Positions 6,067 to 11,864 of a stretch of DNA of 13,005 nt are shown one piece after another. The notes below the pieces were generated by a model, which was given only the letters and a program-made list of their open reading frames with translations, searched no databases and was not told the origin of the DNA. This stretch comes from CAZIVE01 sp964542435 (lineage in GTDB: Bacteria; Bacteroidota; Bacteroidia; Bacteroidales; Tannerellaceae): assembly GCA_964542435.1 (NCBI GenBank), contig CAZIVE010000075.1, positions 1-13,005 of the forward strand, given 5' to 3'. Numbering within the stretch: position 1 is the stretch's first letter; each line of letters opens with the position of its first letter. The position numbers and the translations under genes are program-made.

Positions 6067-7559
6067 ATCATGTTTATTATGTGGGTTCCGGAAGTCTCAG
6101 TTTCGAACTGGTGGATCAACTCATCAAGGATCATACCAAGCTGGAACTCGCTCCGGAAGCCGAACTCCGCATCCAACACTGCCGTGACTATCTCGACAGG
6201 AAAATAGCGGAGTCAAAGGAACCGATCTATGGCATCACAACCGGATTCGGCTCGCTTTGCGACAAGAACATTTCGCTCAGCCAACTGGGCAAACTGCAGG
6301 AGAACCTCCTCAAAAGCCATGCATGCAGCGTCGGCGAAGAGATTCATCCGACCATCATCAAACTGATGCTGCTCTTCAAAGCGCATGCACTCTCGCTGGG
6401 GCATAGCGCCGTACAGGTAGGCACTATACGCCGTATCCTCGATTTCTATAACAACGACATCCTGCCCGTCGTCTATGACCGCGGCTCTCTCGGAGCCTCC
6501 GGAGACCTCGCTCCGCTCGCCAACCTTTTCCTCCCGCTTATCGGCGAAGGAGAAGTGAAATATAAAGGTGTCAGACGCGACTCTCAAAGCGTGCTCGATG
6601 AATTCGGATGGGAACCGGTCAAGCTGATGAGCAAAGAGGGTCTGGCCCTGCTCAACGGCACACAGTTTATGAGCGCTAACGGCGTCTTCGCCATGCTCAA
6701 CGCTTTCCGTCTCTCTAAAATGGCTGACCTCATCGGCGCCGTTTCTCTCGAAGCTTACGACGGTCGTATCGAACCGTTCATGGACTGCACCATGCAGATG
6801 CGCCCTCACAAAGGACAGATCGAGACAGGTGCCCGCTTCCGCAAACTGCTTGATGGAAGCCAGCTGATACACCAGCCGAAAGTGCATGTGCAGGATCCCT
6901 ATTCCTTCCGCTGCATTCCGCAAGTGCATGGCGCCGCTAAAGATGCCATCCATTATGTGGCTTCCGTGCTGCTCACCGAGATCAACTCCGTCACCGATAA
7001 TCCTACCATCTTCCCCGATGAGGATCTGATCATCTCCGGCGGTAACTTCCACGGCGAACCGATAGCCATTCCTTTCGACTATCTCGGCATCGCACTCGCC
7101 GAACTGGGCAATATCTCCGAGCGCCGCGTGGCTCAACTGATCCTCGGCTTCAGAAACCTGCCGGAATGCCTCGTCGTTAATCCCGGACTCAACTCCGGCT
7201 TCATGATTCCACAATATGCCGATGCAGCCATGGTGAGCCAGAACAAGATGTACTGCTACGCCGCTTCCAGCGACTCCATCGTCTCGTCGAACGGACAGGA
7301 AGACTTTGTCAGCATGGGCGCCAATGCCGTCATCAAACTGCATAAGATTGAAGACAACCTCGAACGCATCCTTAGCATCGAACTGCTCAATGCAGCTCAA
7401 GCTATGCATTTCCGCCGCCCGCTCAAGAGCTCTCCCATCATCGAGAAGTTCCTCACCGGCTATCGCGAAAGAGTGCCCTTCGTGGAAGACGACGTCGTCA
7501 TGTATCGCCTGATCGATAAAACCATTGAGTATCTCAGACAGGTGGAACTCGATTTCTAA
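6063..7559 (+). CDS. hutH: Histidine ammonia-lyase (histidase)
   Basis: A 498-residue cytoplasmic enzyme that removes ammonia from L-histidine to give trans-urocanate, the entry step of the pathway. GSLGASGDLAPL (141-152) holds Ala145-Ser146-Gly147, which cyclise to the electrophilic MIO group. YGITTGFG (56-63) supplies the catalytic tyrosine loop. In NLLKSHACSVG the Ser85-His86 pair occupies the specificity position, where Ser-His marks histidine, His-Leu tyrosine and Phe-Leu phenylalanine lyases. This supports histidase over tyrosine ammonia-lyase. Also seen are ITSVTDNPTI-type residues (EINSVTDNP), GGNFHGEP and NGQEDFVSMG. The last motif has Phe where many HutH proteins have His. It is translationally coupled to the cyclodeaminase and is the last gene of the operon, although it acts first in the pathway. 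Confidence 0.96.
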   Translation: MNHVYYVGSGSLSFELVDQLIKDHTKLELAPEAELRIQHCRDYLDRKIAESKEPIYGITTGFGSLCDKNISLSQLGKLQENLLKSHACSVGEEIHPTIIKLMLLFKAHALSLGHSAVQVGTIRRILDFYNNDILPVVYDRGSLGASGDLAPLANLFLPLIGEGEVKYKGVRRDSQSVLDEFGWEPVKLMSKEGLALLNGTQFMSANGVFAMLNAFRLSKMADLIGAVSLEAYDGRIEPFMDCTMQMRPHKGQIETGARFRKLLDGSQLIHQPKVHVQDPYSFRCIPQVHGAAKDAIHYVASVLLTEINSVTDNPTIFPDEDLIISGGNFHGEPIAIPFDYLGIALAELGNISERRVAQLILGFRNLPECLVVNPGLNSGFMIPQYADAAMVSQNKMYCYAASSDSIVSSNGQEDFVSMGANAVIKLHKIEDNLERILSIELLNAAQAMHFRRPLKSSPIIEKFLTGYRERVPFVEDDVVMYRLIDKTIEYLRQVELDF

Positions 7560-7576
7560 TCACAGACTATTTTATC

Positions 7577-7617
7577 CCCGCGGTTGCGATGTCATTTCCA
7601 TGACCTCCTTCCGCGGG
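7577..7617 (+). terminator. Nested hairpin just after hutH, possible terminator
   Basis: Eighteen bases after the hutH stop, CCCGCGG (7577-7583) pairs perfectly with CCGCGGG (7611-7617). Inside, GTCAT (7591-7595) and ATGAC (7600-7604) form a second perfect stem with a TTCC loop. Only three T residues follow, so as an intrinsic terminator it is weak. It could instead be an mRNA-stabilising or processing structure at the operon's 3' end. Confidence 0.5.
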
Positions 7618-7671
7618 TTTACTATGAGCAAAAGACAGCCATCCAACAATACCAACGGTTTTGGACAAATC

Positions 7672-7706
7672 GCATTCGTTGTGACAGATTACAATTTGGC
7701 GAATGC
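7672..7706. other. Inverted repeat in the hut 3' intergenic region
   Basis: GCATTCG (7672-7678) pairs with CGAATGC (7700-7706). Directly inside, TTGT (7679-7682) pairs with ACAA (7691-7694), leaving an eight-base loop and a TTTGG bulge on one side. It sits between the two terminator-like hairpins. It may be part of one folded 3' untranslated region or a protein-binding dyad. Confidence 0.35.
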
Positions 7707-7751
7707 AGGATTCGTCTTGAACTTCCATTGTGAACGGGGTTTATACCCGCT

Positions 7752-7776
7752 TATACAGAATGTATACTCTTTTTTT
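7752..7776 (+). terminator. Hairpin plus T-tract, likely terminator of the hut transcript
   Basis: TATACA (7752-7757) and TGTATA (7761-7766) form a perfect 6-bp stem with a GAA loop. After CTC comes a run of seven Ts (7770-7776), the usual intrinsic-terminator order for rightward transcription. The stem is AT-rich, but a small CGGG/CCCG hairpin (7734-7749) lies just upstream. It is about 190 bp after hutH and just before the convergent lipoprotein gene. Confidence 0.5.
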
Positions 7777-7837
7777 CCAAGACTAACGGATTGTGTATTT
7801 CAGGCGGTTAGAGACTCCAGAGCTATAAAAAGAATTG

Positions 7838-8320
7838 TCATTTCTTTATGGCCATACCTTTTACGGAATATCCGGCATAAAAGACAGGGACAAGATCTTT
7901 ATAGGTTTCATAAATGGCAGGAAGATATTCTATTCGCAGATTGATAAGGCCGTTGGCTCCCATACTTTTTGCCTCCGATAGCGCCATGCGGAGTGCATCT
8001 TCGGGAGTCGCTTCTCTGAAATCACCCGGTTTTACATAGGACCTGCTCAATTTATGTTCTTTTCCATAGACATCATCATGAAGTCTTTTGGCACCTTGTT
8101 TCGTATTGATTTTCTCTTCATATCCACTTCTGGCTCTTCCTTCAATGCTGCCCAAAGCCTGATATGGGAAACTTACAACATTCGATTCGGTGAGGAAAAA
8201 CCCTTCGTTGGTGTATGGGGAATAGTCGATAGAAACACCATACGCCGTATAAGGCGTTTTCAAAACATAGCAACCGGTTAGTGTCACCATAAGCAGTAAT
8301 AAAGCAATAATTTTGTACAT
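7838..8320 (-). CDS. Small putative lipoprotein
   Basis: A 160-residue protein with a short lipoprotein signal: Met-Tyr-Lys, a hydrophobic run IIALLLLMVT, then the lipobox LTGC with Cys17 as the probable lipidated residue. After Cys17 comes a Tyr-rich segment to about residue 35. A region about 38-66 reads TNEGFFLTESNVVSFPYQAL and then GSIEGRA. An alpha/beta stretch at 104-131 reads TPEDALRMALSEAKSMGANG and then LINLRIEY. This last pattern (helix, 'GANa', strand 'l.i.y') recalls YbjQ-like small domains, but only loosely, so no function is assigned. It is probably anchored in the outer membrane facing the periplasm. The gene converges on the hut operon and stands alone on its strand. The start follows from the signal peptide beginning at 8320. 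Confidence 0.75.
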   Translation of the reverse strand: MYKIIALLLLMVTLTGCYVLKTPYTAYGVSIDYSPYTNEGFFLTESNVVSFPYQALGSIEGRARSGYEEKINTKQGAKRLHDDVYGKEHKLSRSYVKPGDFREATPEDALRMALSEAKSMGANGLINLRIEYLPAIYETYKDLVPVFYAGYSVKGMAIKK

Positions 8321-8380
8321 AATTCGTAAGTATTTAAAGTGTAACGTAGTTTCTATTGCTCAACGAATTGTGGAAAGCTA

Positions 8381-8388
8381 CAAAAATA
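8381..8388 (-). promoter_or_regulatory. Candidate -7 element for the lipoprotein gene
   Basis: On the minus strand 8388-8381 reads TATTTTTG, an exact match to the Bacteroidetes -7 consensus TAnnTTTG, about 60 bp upstream of the lipoprotein ATG. No convincing -33 TTTG lies 19-21 nt further upstream; the nearest TTG is 26 nt away. The call therefore rests on one box. Confidence 0.35.
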
Positions 8389-8490
8389 CACATTTTTCGC
8401 ATCTTTCCTCATTTCAATGCCGGAATGTTGCATTGCAGGTAGCAGATTTGAGTCGCTGTCGGAAACGAGGCGCAAGGCTGACGGAGCTTC

Positions 8491-8509
8491 AACAGAAAGG
8501 AATTCTGTT
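8491..8509 (+). other. Perfect 7-bp hairpin before the small acidic ORF
   Basis: AACAGAA (8491-8497) and TTCTGTT (8503-8509) form a perfect 7-bp stem around an AGGAA loop, 42 bp before the ATG at 8552. It is not followed by a T-tract, so a leader element or operator is as likely as a terminator. Confidence 0.3.
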
Positions 8510-8551
8510 TATCAAACAGCCATATTGAATAAAAAAGGAATGCTGTGCAGA

Positions 8552-8797
8552 ATGAGTGCACAAGATTGCGAATATCTTTGCAATATCATAAAACAAGAAA
8601 ATATGGACTACGAAGAATTCATGAGTTATGCCCCGAAGGACTGCCAGCCGACTGTGATCACGATGGAGAGCCGGTGGAGAGATTGGGCGAAGAAAATAGG
8701 CAAGAAGGTGGAAGATCTGACGGAAGAGGACAAAAAAGAAGAGGCGGAAAGCTGGGACATCGCTTGCAACACTCCGTGCGACTGGATGAACAGCTAA
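8552..8797 (+). CDS. Small acidic hypothetical protein
   Basis: An 81-residue protein that I do not recognise. It is hydrophilic, rich in Asp/Glu and Lys, with four tryptophans and five cysteines. It has no signal peptide or membrane segment. The middle (ESRWRDWAKKIGKKVEDLTE) looks helical and amphipathic, and the end (SWDIACNTPCDWMNS) has a CxxxxC-like pair (Cys72 and Cys76 by count). Codon choice and composition look coding. An upstream in-frame ATG at 8540 would give 85 residues, but AAAAAAGGA abuts it directly. The ATG at 8552 leaves about 12 nt to that GGA, so the start is uncertain. It lies 68 bp before the broken nuclease gene on the same strand. Confidence 0.55.
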   Translation: MSAQDCEYLCNIIKQENMDYEEFMSYAPKDCQPTVITMESRWRDWAKKIGKKVEDLTEEDKKEEAESWDIACNTPCDWMNS

Positions 8798-8813
8798 ACG
8801 GTGGAGGGCATCG

Positions 8814-8844
8814 TTTCGAATGTCGGCACGCATCGATATCTTAG
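8814..8844 (+). promoter_or_regulatory. Possible promoter of the nuclease gene
   Basis: TTTC (8814-8817) and TATCTTAG (8837-8844) are separated by 19 nt and lie 21 bp upstream of the nuclease ATG. The -7-like box is identical to the one proposed for the AraC-type gene at 575-568. Both boxes deviate from the strict TTTG / TAnnTTTG consensus, so the call is tentative. Confidence 0.3.
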
Positions 8845-8865
8845 GAATCCATTTGTATTACAATC

Positions 8866-9642
8866 ATGAAGAAACTCATTGTATTTGTTCTCGTACTTAC
8901 AGCGTTTTGTAATTGCGGGGTTGCAGATCGTGCGGTAAAAAATGCTGCAAGGGAATCTCTAAGCCGGATGGAGATTCCGGCACCGCTCACAAAGTCACCG
9001 GAACAGATCCTGATGCGTAAAGGGTACACGGTTTCCTATAATAAAGAGACCAAGATCCCCAATTAGGTAGCGTGGCATTTAACGGCAGATCATGCCAACG
9101 GCGATGCGAAGCGTCCGGGCAGTGCCTTCCACGAAGATCAGGACGTGCCAATGCCGAGAGCCAACGATTATGATTACCGAAAAAGCGGATGGTCGCGCGG
9201 CCACATGTGTCCGGCTGGTGATAACAAATGGGATGCTGAAGCGATGTACCAGTCTTTCCTTTTCACCAATATCTGTCCTCAGGATGAGCGTTTGAACAGC
9301 GGTGATTGGAATCAGATCGAGATGTCGTGCAGACAATGGGCCATAAAATACAAAGATGTTTACATCGTCTGTGGTCCGATTTTATTCCACAAGCAGCATG
9401 AAACCATCGGGACTGACAAAGTTGTGGTGCCCGAAGCCTTCTTCAAAGTGGTGCTCTGTCTGAACGGAAAACCCAAAGGCATCGGCTTCATCTGCCGCAA
9501 CGAGGTGGGCCATCATCCGAAGAACTTTTACGTGAATACCATCGATCAAGTCGAGCGCATTACCGGCATGGACTTTTTCCCGAACCTCGACGATGCGACG
9601 GAGACGGCCGTCGCATCCAGGGCCGACATCAATGAATGGTAG
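8866..9642 (+). pseudogene. DNA/RNA non-specific endonuclease (NucA/EndoG type) interrupted by one in-frame TAG
   Basis: A 258-codon frame broken at codon 67 (TAG, 9064-9066). Homology continues in the same frame on both sides: YNKETKIPN before the stop and VAWHLTADHA after it. The family motif here reads 'Y....k.P.WVAW.Lt', so the TAG stands where Trp (TGG) is expected, a single G-to-A change. Residues 1-20 form a Sec-type signal peptide with cleavage likely after GVA; Cys15 and Cys17 do not make a good lipobox. Downstream, GWSRGHMCPAGDNKW (108-122) is the family's RGH active site, with His113 as general base and Asn120 as probable metal ligand. Later parts are NICPQDERLNSGDW, VYIVCGP, VVVPEAFFKVVL and the terminal VERITGMDFFPNL. 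The core after the stop is otherwise undamaged. An in-frame ATG at 9145 could give a 165-residue leaderless product that keeps the active site but lacks part of the fold. It was probably a secreted or periplasmic nuclease, now inactive unless the stop is suppressed, re-initiated around or is a sequencing error. Confidence 0.85.
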
Positions 9643-9696
9643 GAAAGAGAAGATAAAAGGAAGATAAGTAAAGAGAGGAATGAAATGCCCTTTGCC

Positions 9697-10788
9697 TCAA
9701 TGATTGAGAAGATGGGCATAGACGTCCATGAACTGCCGGGCGATATGATCCCAATCGTAGGGAGAGAGATCGTAATGAGGAAGCTGAGGATCGGCCAGTC
9801 GCTGACGAAGGCAGCGGACGAAATCTTCGGGATCATCGAGATGGAAATAGCAGGACTCGGGAAGATGGACCGCTTTATTGGCAGGAATATCGCTTACCAG
9901 CACTTTCAGTCCGTAGCTCATCGCTTCGAGCAGTGTGAAAGGAAGGCCTTCGTGCGAAGAAGGCAAGACATAAAGGGCGGCGTTGGCATAGATCTCGGCC
10001 AATCTTTCCCCTTTGATCATTCCGGTCAGGACAACATTGTTTTTCCGTGCGAGCTCCTTCAGACGAAGGGAGAAGGGCGATTCGCGATCGGCATCACCGG
10101 CGATGACCAGCCGCATATCCGATTCCGGCAGTTGCGTGAACGCCTCAATAAGTTTGTCAAAACCTTTTTCCTCCACGAAGCGTCCCACGGCGAGGATATA
10201 GTTTCCTTTACGCAATCCGAGGGAATCGATATAATCCGTTGAAGCGGGCGCCGTCACTTTGTTGACGCCGTTAAAGATCAGATGCGCGTCATTCCTGTGA
10301 TATTTGGTTTTGAGGATATCATCGATCACCGTAGAGATGACAACGATCTCATCGGCCATCTTGGCGGCGAAGAACTCACCCAGACGAAGGATAGCACGAG
10401 CAAACTTGCCCCATTTCTCCCGATTATAATCAGGACCGTGATGTGTGACGACCACTTTCAGCCCGAGCAGCTTAGCCAGCGGCATAGCAATGGAAGGTCC
10501 GATGGCTTGGATATGAACCACGTCAGCGCCGACGCGTCGGGCGTAAAGGATGGCTTTGACGGTATGGACAGCGGCCTCGAGACCACTTGTAGCAGGAGCG
10601 CTCAGATCCTTAAACTTCACCCCTTTATATTCGGTACGCACAGGATTTTCATGGACGAAGCCTTTGCGGCGCACCACGGTAACGTCGCAACCCAAGGCGG
10701 CAAGACGCGGGAAGAGTTCCTCGCAATGCGTTTCTACGCCCCCTTGAATATTGGGAAAGCCTCTGAGTCCTGTGACGACGATCTTCAT
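9697..10788 (-). CDS. GT4-family glycosyltransferase
   Basis: A 363-residue, probably cytoplasmic or membrane-associated GT-B-fold transferase that moves a sugar from a nucleotide donor to a glycan acceptor. The N-terminal domain starts GLRGFPNIQGGVETHCEEL (7-25), wording typical of GT4 enzymes carrying the DUF1972-like start (GtrG.P...GG.E). THHGPDYNREKW (115-126) is the usual acceptor-side loop. The C-terminal domain has ILAVGRFVEEKGFDKLIEAF (198-217), VIAGDAD, and SSHEGLPFTLLEAMSYG (277-293), in which Glu280 and Glu288 form the E-x7-E donor-binding motif. Donor and acceptor cannot be read from the sequence. The ATG at 10788 overlaps the stop of the radical SAM gene (10785-10788) and is preceded by AGGA, so the two are likely translated together. 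It is the last gene of the leftward group and converges on the nuclease remnant. A 13-bp palindrome (CTCAATGATTGAG) spans its stop codon. Confidence 0.92.
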   Translation of the reverse strand: MKIVVTGLRGFPNIQGGVETHCEELFPRLAALGCDVTVVRRKGFVHENPVRTEYKGVKFKDLSAPATSGLEAAVHTVKAILYARRVGADVVHIQAIGPSIAMPLAKLLGLKVVVTHHGPDYNREKWGKFARAILRLGEFFAAKMADEIVVISTVIDDILKTKYHRNDAHLIFNGVNKVTAPASTDYIDSLGLRKGNYILAVGRFVEEKGFDKLIEAFTQLPESDMRLVIAGDADRESPFSLRLKELARKNNVVLTGMIKGERLAEIYANAALYVLPSSHEGLPFTLLEAMSYGLKVLVSDIPANKAVHLPESCYFHLDDPEDFVRCLRQRLADPQLPHYDLSPYDWDHIARQFMDVYAHLLNH

Positions 10789-11864
10789 TTTCCTGATTCT
10801 CTAAGGTTGCCCTGTTCCGGACTTTGCCCGACGTCGCGCCATGTACGACTGAGATCGAGCGGACGGTTGAGCAGGGAATTGATTTTGTTCTTGACAACCC
10901 ATCCGGCAATGGAGGTGATATATTTCTTCATGACGGGCGAAGCCGTTCCCACCATCCAGCAGTTTTTCGGGCAGGTCCGAACCAGATCTCTCACCTTTGC
11001 AGCCTGATCGCTTTGCCAGATCTCGTTGAAAGAACGAGCCTGACGGATATTGCCCATGCTTTCCTCCCAATAACGCTTCTCCAGTCCGTTGCAGGGATAG
11101 ACCTCACCATACGGATCGACGAAGAAGTTGACCAGTCCGGCTTCGCAGGGCAACATTCTGCGGTTGCCTTCGATATAGTTGATCAGTCCGTTGTTGAAAA
11201 AGGCGCGGAACCACGATTTCGGATGTTTTTCCTTAAACTCCAGCGAGATGAGCTTCTCGAAGTTGCCGATCACCTCCCCTTTGTTGGTGATGACATTGTC
11301 ATATTTATGGAAATAATAGGAATTATGGAACGCGGCGGTAGCAAACTCCATGCCGAGGCTTCTCGACAACTGGTAGAGTGCAAGCATATCGTGAGAGTTG
11401 TTGTTGGAGACCGTGATGCCGAAGCCGATGTCTTTCACGCCCATATCCTTCAGCGTAAGCAGCGTGCGGAGGCCTTTGTCGAATCCGCCCTGACGTCCGC
11501 GCAGCTCGTCGTTCTTTTGGGAAAGCCCTTCGATGCTGATGCGAATGCCGATGTTCGGGAAACGTGCCGCCAAGCGGAGTACACGGTCGTCAAACCAGCC
11601 GGAGGTAGAGATGACCACGCGCGGCGACTTCTTGAACAGCACCTCCACGATCTCATCCAGATCCTCGCGGATGAAGGGCTCGCCGCCGGTGATGTTGACA
11701 AACTTCACCTTGGGAAGCATCTCCAGTTCTTCGGGACGGATTTCCCTACTCTTCTCCGTGGGATTGTTCCAGATATCGCACATCTTACAATGCATCGGGC
11801 AGCGATAGGTCGTAATGATGCACATATCTGTCGGTTTAGATATATTCTGTCGTTTATTTGTCAT
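10785..11864 (-). CDS. Radical SAM protein with SPASM/Twitch-like C-terminus
   Basis: A 359-residue protein. TYRCPMHCKMCDIW has Cys22, Cys26 and Cys29 in the CxxxCxxC arrangement that holds the SAM-cleaving 4Fe-4S cluster. ITGGEPFIREDL (58-69) is the SAM-binding GGEP motif, followed by STSGW and RISIEGLSQKND. Near the C-terminus Cys240-x12-Gly-x4-Cys258 opens an auxiliary-cluster domain, with Cys298 and Cys302 following. That is four cysteines, fewer than a full seven-cysteine SPASM, so a Twitch-type single auxiliary cluster is likely. The last ~50 residues (VMKKYITSIAGWVVKNKINS onward) could be an amphipathic or membrane-associated tail. The substrate is unknown. Its place between two glycosyltransferases, with an 11-bp overlap upstream and a 4-bp overlap downstream, suggests modification of a sugar, lipid carrier or glycan-linked group; peptide modification is the alternative, but no small precursor gene is seen. 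Confidence 0.9.
   Translation of the reverse strand: MTNKRQNISKPTDMCIITTYRCPMHCKMCDIWNNPTEKSREIRPEELEMLPKVKFVNITGGEPFIREDLDEIVEVLFKKSPRVVISTSGWFDDRVLRLAARFPNIGIRISIEGLSQKNDELRGRQGGFDKGLRTLLTLKDMGVKDIGFGITVSNNNSHDMLALYQLSRSLGMEFATAAFHNSYYFHKYDNVITNKGEVIGNFEKLISLEFKEKHPKSWFRAFFNNGLINYIEGNRRMLPCEAGLVNFFVDPYGEVYPCNGLEKRYWEESMGNIRQARSFNEIWQSDQAAKVRDLVRTCPKNCWMVGTASPVMKKYITSIAGWVVKNKINSLLNRPLDLSRTWRDVGQSPEQGNLRESGK

Noticed and set aside
6213..7409. A 398-codon open frame antisense to hutH
   Set aside because: Same cause: it overlaps a confident enzyme gene completely and has no recognisable domain or start signal.
6063..7559. Tyrosine or phenylalanine ammonia-lyase instead of histidase
   Set aside because: The Ser85-His86 specificity pair and the complete hut operon context favour histidine as substrate.
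7624..7944. Plus-strand frame starting MSKRQPSNNTNGFG after hutH
   Set aside because: It runs through both the terminator-like hairpin with T-tract and the 3' end of the convergent lipoprotein gene, and its composition is not gene-like.
9691..9711. 13-bp palindrome at the end of the glycosyltransferase gene as a terminator
   Set aside because: The stem is only 5 bp with a 3-base loop, it overlaps the stop codon, and no T-tract follows in the leftward direction.
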